17,005 nucleotides of DNA from positions 1 to 17,005 of the forward strand of contig JBBDRX010000111.1 in NCBI GenBank assembly GCA_040905245.1. The letters run 5' to 3'. The stretch's first letter is position 1. Each line of letters begins with the position of its first letter. This DNA comes from JBBDRX01 sp040905245 (lineage in GTDB: Bacteria > Bacteroidota > Rhodothermia > Balneolales > Balneolaceae). Under the pieces are notes generated by a model. The model worked only from the letters and a program-made list of their open reading frames with translations, searched no databases and had not been told where the DNA came from. This document shows, piece after piece, positions 1-7,280 of this stretch. A program made the translations under genes and the position numbers.

Positions 1-242
1 CCGGCCTTCACTTTGAGGATATTTCCCGGCTTCTCACCTCGTTTAACGAGTTGGTGGACAACGGACATTCTGTTATTATTATCGAACACAACCTGGATGT
101 GATCAAATCGTCCGACTGGATCATTGACATCGGCCCGGAGGGCGGTTTCGGGGGTGGACAGGTAGTAGCAGAGGGAACCCCGGAAGAGATTGCGGACTGT
201 GAAGAGAGCCATACCGGACGCTTCCTGAAAGATTTGCTCTGA
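1..242 (+). CDS. uvrA: UvrA excinuclease ABC subunit A, C-terminal end (partial)
   Basis: This is the last 79 codons of a gene that begins before the window; the first full codon is at base 3 and the stop is TGA at 240-242. UvrA is the damage-sensing ABC-type ATPase of nucleotide excision repair. The visible part is the end of the second ATPase domain. It reads GLHFEDI, then a stretch with VIIIEHNLDVIK, where the His is the H-loop (switch) residue, then DWIIDIGPEGG and GGGQVVAEGTPEEIA. These are hallmark C-terminal UvrA strings. The protein closes with TGRFLKDLL, the usual short tail. The MarC-family gene starts 21 bp downstream on the same strand, so the two could be co-transcribed. The identification is firm despite the truncation by the window edge. 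Confidence 0.96.
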   Translation, partial: GLHFEDISRLLTSFNELVDNGHSVIIIEHNLDVIKSSDWIIDIGPEGGFGGGQVVAEGTPEEIADCEESHTGRFLKDLL

Positions 243-263
243 AACTGATACGATACACAACGA

Positions 264-935
264 ATGGACTTTTTTTTACAAATTGTGGGAGACCCAACCT
301 CACTCATTCTGGGTGGGGTGGGGTTGCTGGTTGCCAGTTTCAGTTCCCTCTTTTCTGTAGCGAATCCGACAGCCGCCATGCCGGTCTTTCTGTCGTTGAC
401 CAGCGGTTATACAGACGAGGAGAAAAAAGTTACGGCCAAATGGACCTGCATTTACGCTTTTCTCGTACTGACTGTCTTTTTGTTTGCAGGGACCGCCATT
501 CTCCATTTTTTTGGCATCAACCTGTCCGGAATTCGGATTGCTGGTGGCCTCATTATTATGCGAACGGCTTTTTCGATGCTTAACCCCGATAGTGCGGGAA
601 GAAAGCTCACCGACGAAGATGAAGCAGCCGCCCGGTTAAAGGATGATATCTCCTTCAGCCCGCTGGCTATGCCGATGCTTTCCGGGCCCGGAAGCATCGC
701 GGTCGTGATCGGTTTTGCCACCCAGGCCAGTAGAATGGCCGATTTCATTGTGCACTCCTTCTCGATTACACTGGTAATTATCATTGCCTATACAATTCTC
801 CGGCTCTCTCCGGCCATCATGAAGTACATCGGAACCACCGGCATGAATGTCATGACCCGGATGATGGGCTTTATCGCGCTGGCGATCAGCGTGCAGTTTA
901 TCCTGAGCGGGATTCACCTCTATTTTGGAATGTGA
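264..935 (+). CDS. MarC family (UPF0056) integral membrane protein
   Basis: The 223-aa protein is strongly hydrophobic with about six predicted membrane helices. The N-terminal part has the family-typical NPTAAMPVFLSLT, close to the NPxGxxPVFLSLT motif of MarC/YhgN proteins. It is followed by the GTAILHFFGI and IRIAGGLIIMRTAFSML segments, and then SPLAMPMLSGPGSIAVVIG, a second re-entrant-like motif with a conserved PLAxPxLxGPG core. MarC proteins are inner-membrane proteins of uncertain function; an early link to multiple antibiotic resistance was not upheld. The N-terminus is about 20 residues longer than in many relatives, and no Shine-Dalgarno sequence precedes the ATG at 264. An internal GTG near 318, with G-rich sequence before it, is an alternative start. 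It follows uvrA by 21 bp. Confidence 0.88.
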   Translation: MDFFLQIVGDPTSLILGGVGLLVASFSSLFSVANPTAAMPVFLSLTSGYTDEEKKVTAKWTCIYAFLVLTVFLFAGTAILHFFGINLSGIRIAGGLIIMRTAFSMLNPDSAGRKLTDEDEAAARLKDDISFSPLAMPMLSGPGSIAVVIGFATQASRMADFIVHSFSITLVIIIAYTILRLSPAIMKYIGTTGMNVMTRMMGFIALAISVQFILSGIHLYFGM

Positions 936-1081
936 GATGCCATTCGCTGCATACGGCGTCGAGTGTGCCCAGCCGCAAGTCTTGCCCTGGCTGCCGCATC
1001 GGTCGAACGGCTTGTTTTAAACGGCCGGAACCCATTTCTTTCCAGCTCCGGAAATGCTGACACGCACAAACGAATGCCTCA
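936..1081 (+). other. Intergenic spacer between the MarC-family gene and the symporter
   Basis: This 146-bp spacer has no recognisable gene. It holds a 27-codon open frame at 937-1020 that looks accidental, and a 5-bp inverted repeat near 1040 (TTTCC/GGAAA) without a T-tract. I see no convincing terminator or promoter. An ATG at 1074 starts a six-codon frame that ends inside the next gene in a different frame. Confidence 0.5.
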
Positions 1082-2536
1082 TTGGAGCAGTTAGAACAGA
1101 TATTTTCAACATTTGCTGATGCAGCGTGGGGGACTCCTCTGCTCGCCCTTCTGGTGGGAGGCGGGCTCTTTTTTCTTCTCTACTCCAGATTTATTCCCTA
1201 CCGTCATGTCGGACACGGGTTTTCGGTATTAACCGGAAAGTATTCGGACCCTGATGCCCCGGGAGAAATCAACCACTTCCAGGCGCTCTCCAGTGCCCTT
1301 GCCGCTACAATTGGCATGGGAAATATCAGCGGGGTAGCCATCGCATTGGCCACCGGCGGCCCGGGGGCCATCTTCTGGATGTGGGTCACCGCATTGGTCG
1401 GGATGGCAACCAAGTTTTTCAGCTGTACCCTCTCGATTCTCTACAGAGGCCGTGACAGCGGCGGTGAACTTCAGGGTGGGCCCATGTACTACATTGTCGA
1501 AGGGCTGGGTAACAAATGGAAACCACTCGCACTCTTCTTTTCTGTCGCGGGCCTGATCGGCTGTACTCCCATGTTCAACGCAAATCAGTTGACGCAGATC
1601 ATCCGGGACACTGTATTGGCAGATCGCGGTTGGCTGGGCTACGACACGATGCTTCTTGCCGGATCTTTTTTGACAGAGAGCGGATTTCGACTGTCCGATG
1701 TTATTCTCGGAATCGTTCTGGTACTACTGGTCTCTGTGGTCATTATTGGTGGAATTCGACGAATCGGGGCCGTCGCTTCCCGGCTGGTTCCCGCCATGGT
1801 ACTTCTCTACGTTTCCACGGTAGTCTATATTCTCATCAGCCATCTCGAAGAAGTGCCGTATTACCTGATGCTGATTGTCACCGACGCATTTACCGGAACG
1901 TCTGTGGCAGGTGGGGCACTCGGAGTCGTCATCTCCAACGGAGTTCGCCGCGGTGCGTTCTCGAATGAGGCGGGTATCGGGATGGAGGCAATGGCTCACG
2001 GGGCGGCCAAAACCAGAGAACCGGTACGTGAAGGCCTGGTAGCCATGCTCGAACCAGCCATTGATACGCTTTTGATTTGCACAATGACAGCCCTCGCACT
2101 TCTGATGACGGGGGCCTGGACTCAGTCAGGAGCGGACGGCATCACCATGACAGCGGTTGCGTTTGAAACCGGTGTGCCGGTATTCGGTGCCTGGCTGCTG
2201 ATTATCTGCGTCTTTGTCTTTAGCATTACAACGATGTTCACCTACTCCTACTACGGCTCCAAATGCCTGAACTTCATCGCCGGAGCCCACAATAAGCACT
2301 ACTACAACTACATCTATCTGTTTACCATATTCATCGGCTCTATTACCACGATCGATATGGTCATCAACCTGATCGACGGAATGTTTGCACTGATGGCTAT
2401 TCCAACGATGACCGCTTCTCTTCTGTTAGCACCAAAAGTCATGGAGGCGGCCCGGTCCTATTTTGACCGTCTCGAAAAGGGTGAGTTTAGCTCGGACAAA
2501 GAAGACGGTTCGCCGGATAAATCGGAAGAGCCTTAG
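1082..2536 (+). CDS. AGCS family sodium:alanine/glycine symporter
   Basis: The 484-aa polytopic inner-membrane protein belongs to the alanine or glycine:cation symporter family, which takes up small neutral amino acids with Na+. Diagnostic stretches are ALAATIGMGNISGVAIALA and GGPGAIFWMWVTALVGM in the N-terminal third, GGPMYYIVEGLG, and a C-terminal-half signature of NEAGIGMEAMAHGAAKT followed by GLVAMLEPAIDTLLICT. About ten to eleven hydrophobic helices are visible. The C-terminus ends in a charged tail rich in Asp, Glu and Ser. The start is TTG at 1082; an in-frame TGA at 1058 limits the frame upstream, and the N-terminus then fits the family (a short helix, then WGTPLLALLVGGG). There is no clear Shine-Dalgarno sequence. 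The substrate cannot be told from sequence alone. The gene converges on the oxidase operon with only 6 bp between stops. Confidence 0.92.
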   Translation: MEQLEQIFSTFADAAWGTPLLALLVGGGLFFLLYSRFIPYRHVGHGFSVLTGKYSDPDAPGEINHFQALSSALAATIGMGNISGVAIALATGGPGAIFWMWVTALVGMATKFFSCTLSILYRGRDSGGELQGGPMYYIVEGLGNKWKPLALFFSVAGLIGCTPMFNANQLTQIIRDTVLADRGWLGYDTMLLAGSFLTESGFRLSDVILGIVLVLLVSVVIIGGIRRIGAVASRLVPAMVLLYVSTVVYILISHLEEVPYYLMLIVTDAFTGTSVAGGALGVVISNGVRRGAFSNEAGIGMEAMAHGAAKTREPVREGLVAMLEPAIDTLLICTMTALALLMTGAWTQSGADGITMTAVAFETGVPVFGAWLLIICVFVFSITTMFTYSYYGSKCLNFIAGAHNKHYYNYIYLFTIFIGSITTIDMVINLIDGMFALMAIPTMTASLLLAPKVMEAARSYFDRLEKGEFSSDKEDGSPDKSEEP

Positions 2537-2542
2537 GCCGGA

Positions 2543-3139
2543 TCACAAATCACGCGCGAGCAGACGCTCCATATCGGCCAATACATCATCGCCCTGAAGT
2601 TCACTACCGGGATAGTTCTGTCGAATATTTCCACTCCCATCCAGAAGGGAGACCTTGTCGGAGTGATCGATAAAATAAACCTGACGACCGGAGTCCGTAA
2701 CCCGCATCGGTGTTCTCCTTGCAATCACATCCAGCCTCTCAAGAAGCTTCCTCACCTCCTCCCGCTCTCCAGTCAACAGGCTCCATCTTGATGGATTCAG
2801 TCCATAATTCCGCGCATAATCAGACAATACTTCCGGTGTATCACGGACCGGGTCCATACTGATGCCAATGAAATGAGCGTCCTGGTCGTCTATTTGTTGC
2901 GCGACTTCTTTCATATTCAGAGTCGTTAATGGGCAGATATCCGGGCAATGAGTATAGATAAACCCGACCAATATCGTCTCCCCTCGAAACGACTTCGGAA
3001 AGTGTACCGTTTCTCCCTGTTGGTTGATAAGTTCCACTTCAAAACCGGACAAACTCTCTTTTACCGACAACCGGTCGCAACCGCCGGCTGTCAATAAAGA
3101 GACGATCAGAAGAAGAAATAGACAGCAATGAAGTCTCAT
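2543..3139 (-). CDS. SCO1/SenC family copper chaperone, probable lipoprotein
   Basis: The 198-aa protein has a thioredoxin-like SCO fold. The copper-binding CxxxC motif is in THCPDICP (Cys65 and Cys69) and the third ligand is probably His159 in FIDHSDKVSLLDGSG. SCO proteins deliver copper to, or reduce, the CuA site of cytochrome c oxidase subunit II on the outer face of the membrane. An N-terminal hydrophobic signal ends in LTAGGC (Cys21), a near-lipobox, so the mature protein is probably a membrane-anchored lipoprotein; the -3 residue is Ala rather than the usual Leu, Val or Ile. The start ATG overlaps the stop of cbaA (ATGA at 3136-3139), so the two are translationally coupled. This placement supports a dedicated role in assembling the neighbouring CuA-containing oxidase. 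Confidence 0.93.
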   Translation of the reverse strand: MRLHCCLFLLLIVSLLTAGGCDRLSVKESLSGFEVELINQQGETVHFPKSFRGETILVGFIYTHCPDICPLTTLNMKEVAQQIDDQDAHFIGISMDPVRDTPEVLSDYARNYGLNPSRWSLLTGEREEVRKLLERLDVIARRTPMRVTDSGRQVYFIDHSDKVSLLDGSGNIRQNYPGSELQGDDVLADMERLLARDL

Positions 3140-4821
3140 CTCAATGGCATCGGATTATTTGGACTGTACGGAGGTGAACCGCCATAGGTAGCGCTCAATA
3201 CATCCAGTATTACAGGCGTATAGGCCAAAATGATAATAATGACGGCTGCAATGATCCAGGGTTTGAAATTGCGTAGCCAGGGTACACTCTCATTGTGATA
3301 CGCTTCGGAGACAGGGAATCGGAGAACCGCCTCTTCTGCCCGTGCTTTTCGAAAGAGAGTCGAAAAGAAGACAACGGCAAAAATCACAATCGCCAGAGTC
3401 ATAATAACGCCCCCGACCACACTGATGTTAATGTAGGAGACCCATTCTGCCTGGAACAGTTGGCTTTCGGGATTGGCATAGGTCGAACCGGTATTGGTTC
3501 GTCTCGGCATGCCGAGCAACCCGCCTCGCATCATCCCCCAGGAGAAAATGAATACACCGATGGTCCACAGGTAAGGTACAGACATGGACCACCGCTTCAA
3601 CGCAACATCCCGGTTAAAATAGTGGCTGACCAGGTAAAGGCTCATCCCGAGAAACGCCAGCAGGGTGGGGCCCGCTACCGTCAGATGAAAGTGGCCGGGA
3701 AGCCAGGAGGTGTTGTGGACTGCCGTATTCATCTGATAGGATGCATTGATGATGCCACTAATTCCGCCCAGTAAAAAGATGATCAATCCACAAATCAGAT
3801 AGGGAAACAGCCACCGCTCCTTGTCAAAATAGGGTAGTTTGAACATCCAGCCGAAGAGCCCTTTTCCTCCACGTTTACGTCCCGCATACTCAAGAGAAGC
3901 GGCGAGAGTAAACGCCGTAATTAAACTGGGGAGGGCAACCATAAAGGTGAAGAACCCGTGAACCAGTTTCCACTGTGCTCCGATTGCTGGATCCATATAC
4001 TGGTGGTGAGTTCCGACCGGAATGGAAAAGATGATAAACATCATGAATACAAGCCGGCCGGCCATATCGGAGTACAGTTTGCCGCCCGCAAGCCTTGGCA
4101 TATAGCTATAGAACATCACGTACGCGGGCAGCAACCAGAAATAGACCAATGGGTGGCCAAAGAACCAGAAGAGGGTTCGTGCAAGCATCACATTAATTTC
4201 ATCGACCAGTCCCAGCGACCAGGGAAGCAGCATAAAGAGGATTTCGAACGCAACGGGAAGCGTGGCAACAAACCAGACAATAAACGTTGTGAACATCCCA
4301 ACAACCGACAATGGTGTTTTCTGGTCCGGATTATCCCGTCTCCATTTGAGGTAGAGGGGAATCCAGTTGAAGAAGGCGATCCAGGAACCGACCACCAGAA
4401 GAACCAACCCTATATAAAACAGTGGGTGTGCCTTCAGTGGTGGATAAAATGTATAGAGTACCGTGGCTTCTCCGATATAGATTGTGATGGCAGCCATCAC
4501 GGACCCCAGAAGCATCATCAGTCCGGAGAGCCATGCCCAAAACATGGGAAGCTTCATTCGAAGCGCATGAGGAATAACTGCATTCCCGAATGCCACAGCA
4601 AAAAATGTCGTAAAGACAATGGCATTCAGTACTCCGTGCATGGTCAATCCCTTGTAATAGTCCGGACCCATGAATGGATCGCTCTGGATCATCCCGGCGC
4701 GAAAGAGGGTCTGCATCAACCCGCCATAAACCCCGATGACCAACAAAACCATGGGGATCACCAGCAGAATTCCCATGAGCCATCGGCTCGAACGATCGAT
4801 CTTCATCGCGTAATCTTTCAT
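3136..4821 (-). CDS. cbaA: ba3-type (B-family) cytochrome c oxidase subunit I
   Basis: The 561-aa protein is the catalytic subunit of a haem-copper terminal oxidase, which reduces O2 to water and pumps protons. Its length is almost that of Thermus thermophilus CbaA (562 aa), and many segments match that family, such as HGVLNAIVFT and EATVLYTFYPPLK. All metal ligands are present. By comparison with Thermus, His62 and His379 should bind the low-spin haem and His377 the high-spin haem. His223, His272 and His273 should bind CuB, and Tyr227 (GHPLVYFW) is the cross-linked tyrosine. His369, in HNTSWLPGHFH, is the haem-propionate-side histidine. The A-family glutamate motif (XGHPEV) is replaced by FGHPLVYFW, as expected for the B family. 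About 13 membrane helices are visible. The start ATG overlaps the cbaB stop (ATGA at 4818-4821). An internal Met6 is a possible alternative start. Confidence 0.97.
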   Translation of the reverse strand: MKDYAMKIDRSSRWLMGILLVIPMVLLVIGVYGGLMQTLFRAGMIQSDPFMGPDYYKGLTMHGVLNAIVFTTFFAVAFGNAVIPHALRMKLPMFWAWLSGLMMLLGSVMAAITIYIGEATVLYTFYPPLKAHPLFYIGLVLLVVGSWIAFFNWIPLYLKWRRDNPDQKTPLSVVGMFTTFIVWFVATLPVAFEILFMLLPWSLGLVDEINVMLARTLFWFFGHPLVYFWLLPAYVMFYSYMPRLAGGKLYSDMAGRLVFMMFIIFSIPVGTHHQYMDPAIGAQWKLVHGFFTFMVALPSLITAFTLAASLEYAGRKRGGKGLFGWMFKLPYFDKERWLFPYLICGLIIFLLGGISGIINASYQMNTAVHNTSWLPGHFHLTVAGPTLLAFLGMSLYLVSHYFNRDVALKRWSMSVPYLWTIGVFIFSWGMMRGGLLGMPRRTNTGSTYANPESQLFQAEWVSYINISVVGGVIMTLAIVIFAVVFFSTLFRKARAEEAVLRFPVSEAYHNESVPWLRNFKPWIIAAVIIIILAYTPVILDVLSATYGGSPPYSPNNPMPLR

Positions 4822-5291
4822 ATCTCACCCCCTGACAGTTCATTGTCGCCCGGTTCCAGGATTCGGAAACGTCCCGCCATTGTGTGGTGGGCTACACCGC
4901 AAAATTCATGACAGGCAAATGAATAGACCCCGGGTTTCTGAAAGGTCACCTTCATATAATTAACCGCATCCGGAGTAGCCATCAAATTCACATTTTTCTC
5001 ATCCACCTTGAAGCCATGGATGATGTCCTGAGAGGTCACATAGATATGAACCGTAGATCCAGCCGGAAGGGTAATTTCAGATGGCTGAAATGACCACATC
5101 CTGGCAATCATGTGCAGTTCATACTCATTATCTGCAATCTCAATAATTGAGTCGCTTGTAAATGGTTCTACATCCGTGATGCAGGTTGGAACCTGAATGT
5201 CCAGTACTGCAGATGCATACAGTATGGCGGCAAAGAAAATCGCAAGCAGCCCGCCGCTAAGTCCGAGAGCTATTTTTTCTGATCGATCCAT
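4818..5291 (-). CDS. cbaB: ba3-type cytochrome c oxidase subunit II, CuA domain
   Basis: The 157-aa protein has one N-terminal membrane helix (about residues 8-30) followed by an extracytoplasmic cupredoxin domain. The complete binuclear CuA site is visible: His92 in DIIHGF, then Cys127, Glu129, Cys131, His135 and Met138 in ACHEFCGVAHHTM. The spacing (C, +4 C, +8 H, +11 M) is the canonical CuA pattern. The subunit accepts electrons from cytochrome c and passes them to subunit I. The single N-terminal helix and short length fit the B-type CbaB (168 aa in Thermus), not the two-helix A-type subunit II. The gene starts 3 bp after the cbaD stop, with a GGGGAGG Shine-Dalgarno-like sequence lying inside the end of cbaD, and overlaps cbaA by 4 bp. 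Confidence 0.96.
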   Translation of the reverse strand: MDRSEKIALGLSGGLLAIFFAAILYASAVLDIQVPTCITDVEPFTSDSIIEIADNEYELHMIARMWSFQPSEITLPAGSTVHIYVTSQDIIHGFKVDEKNVNLMATPDAVNYMKVTFQKPGVYSFACHEFCGVAHHTMAGRFRILEPGDNELSGGEI

Positions 5292-5294
5292 CGA

Positions 5295-5426
5295 TTATAC
5301 CCTCCCCAGAACTTCAAAGTAGATACTAAACCACATCAGAATGAACACGACAATCATAACCACAAAAAAAGCGATTGCCCCTTTCGGATAGAACGGTTCC
5401 GATTCAAAATCTTCCCTCTCTTTCAT
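5295..5426 (-). CDS. cbaD: ba3-type cytochrome c oxidase subunit IIa (single-helix small subunit)
   Basis: This 43-aa gene is too short for most gene finders but is well supported. Translation gives a short charged start, then FYPKGAIAFFVVMIVVFIL, then MWFSIYFEVLGRV and TAA. Subunit IIa of Thermus ba3 oxidase is a single-helix protein of about 34 aa with the same plan: PKGA just before one membrane helix, an aromatic W near its end, and a short Arg-containing tail. In that enzyme the helix takes the place of the first helix of ordinary subunit II. A strong Shine-Dalgarno GGAGG (5432-5436) lies 5 nt before the ATG. The stop is 3 bp before cbaB, making this the first gene of the operon. Confidence 0.88.
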   Translation of the reverse strand: MKEREDFESEPFYPKGAIAFFVVMIVVFILMWFSIYFEVLGRV

Positions 5427-5431
5427 ATTCT

Positions 5432-5436
5432 CCTCC
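5432..5436 (-). promoter_or_regulatory. Strong ribosome binding site of cbaD
   Basis: On the minus strand the sequence GGGAGGAG lies directly before the cbaD ATG, with the GGAGG core 5 nt away. It stands out in a window where most genes lack a visible Shine-Dalgarno sequence, and it supports the small frame being translated. Confidence 0.8.
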
Positions 5437-5467
5437 CGATTTGCTATCAATTTATGGATGATGTTGC

Positions 5468-5504
5468 CTGCGTATCACTATCTTTTATCCTTCTCTATAC
5501 GCAG
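5468..5504 (-). repeat. Perfect 8-bp inverted repeat in the cba leader
   Basis: CTGCGTAT at 5468-5475 and ATACGCAG at 5497-5504 form a perfect 8-bp inverted repeat with a 21-nt spacer. If transcription starts near 5541, it would lie in the 5' leader of the cba operon, about 42 nt before the start codon. It could be an RNA hairpin or a two-half-site operator. It does not cover the Shine-Dalgarno sequence. Confidence 0.5.
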
Positions 5505-5547
5505 TAAAGACCTGATATAATGGACCGTTACTGTAGCAACAATGCTC

Positions 5548-5576
5548 ATTATACATTTTAGAAATTTATAAGTAAA
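5548..5576 (-). promoter_or_regulatory. Candidate sigma70-like promoter of the cba operon
   Basis: On the minus strand a TTTACT -35-like hexamer (5571-5576) is separated by 17 nt from a perfect TATAAT (5548-5553), itself preceded by TG after one base variation (ATGTATAAT). Transcription would start near 5541 and give a leader of about 115 nt that includes the inverted repeat at 5468-5504. The region is AT-rich, so chance matches are possible. Confidence 0.45.
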
Positions 5577-5591
5577 AAGACACCTCTATCT

Positions 5592-7249
5592 TTATTTTAC
5601 AGCTGACTCCACCCCGGGCTCCACAGGCTCCCATCGTTGATTGTCGCGCCGGACATCCGCCATCCGCCTGGTTGGATCAATCTCGATTCGGGCAATCTCA
5701 TCGATCGGGATCTCCAGTTCCAGCTTGTACTCCGGATCGACCCACGGCCAGGCCGGTTCAACCCTTCGGGGAGTGGTGGGAAACTCATTCTCCTTGTGTC
5801 CCCACATCATCTGCAGCGGGATGTGATGGTGCTGCACGGATCCGTCCTTACGTTCCACTTCAATATCGATCGGCATGGGCATTTCATCGTGCCGGCGAAG
5901 GTGCACAACGGTCTTCTCATTCTCCACACGAACAGAGTCGATCCCGTAGTCAATGGTCCGGACAGAGTTGACCCAGTACTCGTAATACCAGTAAAGCTGT
6001 ATTCCGGCCTCACGCTCCACAGTCCGGATAAAGTCCCGGCCGGTTGGATGCCGGAAGGCCCACTCTTCGTAAAATCGTCTCATTCCCCGGGCCAGTGCTT
6101 CACGGCCAATGATATACCCGAGCTGGTGGAGAAAAATCGCTCCTTTTGAATAGGAGGCGATGCTGTAGGCAATATTTCGCTGAAAGTGGTCGGCATGCCG
6201 TTGCATCGGTTCTTCGAGGCCGGCCTTCACAATCCGGTAGTAGTTGTCATAGTCTCGTGCAATGGAATCGTCCAATTCTTCCCCGAAAAGCTCCTTCATA
6301 ACACGCCAGGATGCATAGACAGTGAACCCTTCGTCCATCCAGTGGTAGTAGCTCTCATTATTGGCCAGTACCCCCTGATACCAGGCGTGTACCAGTTCGT
6401 GAACCGTAACACCAACCAGGCCCTGAAAATCGCGGTTTCCGGTAATCAGTGTCCCCATAATGTACTCCATGCCGCCATCGCCTCCCTGTGCCACGACATA
6501 CTCGTCATAGGGATACTGGCCAAAATGCTCATTCATATACTCGAATGCGCGAATGGTGTATTCCGGCAGGCGCTCCCACTGATCCAGGAGCACTTGCTGT
6601 TGATCCTCAGAGGCATTCTCCGCTACCGGATCAGCCTGGTAAAAAAACCGAAGCAACGGGCCTTCCGGTACCTGTGCNNNNNNNNNNNNNNNNNNNNNNN
6701 NNNNNNNNNNNNNNNNNNNNNNNNNNNNNNNNNNNNNNNNNNNNNNNNNNNNNNNNNNNNNNNNNNNNNNNNNNNNNGTGCATCGAATTCCATCTCGAAA
6801 ATAGATTCACTTCCCGGCGGGATCGGTTCAGCCAGTTGCACTTCCATGACTGTATCTTTAATCCTCCAGGTGACCGCTGTTCCATTCTGGAACAGAGAAC
6901 GGATTTGCTGAAAACCCTGTTCATGCTCGTCCAGCTGTTGGATACGCCCACCCACACGACGGTCGGGGTCCTGAATCGCCCGGGATCGTACATCCATCAT
7001 ACTGCCGGGCTGGAAGGCGTTAAAGTAGAGGTGGTAGTAAAACGTCTTCAGCGTATCCGGAGAGTGATTGATGTAAGTCAGCTGTTGAGTACCCCGAAAT
7101 CGATGAGTCTCCACATCCATATCAATCTCCATCTCATAGGCAACCTCCTGTTGCCAGTATCCGGCTCGCTGCGCCTCCACCCGGTGATCGGCCAAAACGA
7201 GGGTCAACAGGATCAGGAAGGTGGCCATCGGCCGGGTAATTGTTCGCAT
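5592..7249 (-). CDS. M1 family zinc metallopeptidase, secreted, interrupted by an assembly gap
   Basis: Two reading frames on the same strand, 7249-6778 (157 codons) and 6677-5592 (361 residues plus stop), flank a run of 100 Ns and appear to be one gene. The first part starts with a hydrophobic signal sequence (ATFLILLTLVLA, ending near VEAQ) and continues into the beta-rich N-terminal domain of M1 aminopeptidases. The second part has GGDGGMEYIMGTLITG, equivalent to the GxMEN exopeptidase motif. It also has the zinc site HELVH (6387-6401), with the third ligand Glu exactly 18 residues further on in MDEGF (6330-6332), and YSKGA, the likely catalytic Tyr region. The predicted role is an exported aminopeptidase. 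The frames differ across the Ns, so the real gap must be 2 mod 3 in length if the gene is intact. Family comparison suggests about 100 residues are missing. recR lies 31 bp upstream. Confidence 0.88.
6678..6777. other. Assembly gap of 100 Ns
   Basis: Exactly 100 Ns lie inside the M1 peptidase gene. A round 100 is a common placeholder for a gap of unknown size in a scaffold. Reading frames on its two sides are offset, which shows that its stated length is not the true one, unless the gene carries a frameshift. Confidence 0.98.
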
Positions 7250-7280
7250 CGTTCAGAATCGTTTACAGTTCAGAGATGGA

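Noticed and set aside
937..1020. 27-codon open frame directly after the MarC-family gene
   Set aside because: It has no ribosome site and no recognisable feature; a frame this short is expected by chance.
1040..1056. Terminator-like TTTCC/GGAAA repeat before the symporter
   Set aside because: The stem is five base pairs with no T-tract; this is within chance expectation.
3958..4911. 317-codon open frame on the plus strand opposite cbaA and cbaB
   Set aside because: It lies antisense to genes with full ligand sets, its composition (many His, Gln, Pro, Lys) is that of a reverse-frame shadow, and it matches no known family.
5592..6656. A separate metallopeptidase gene starting at 6656
   Set aside because: The apparent start is a TTG leucine codon inside VPEGPLLRFF; the frame continues into the N gap and joins the signal-peptide half of the same M1 gene.
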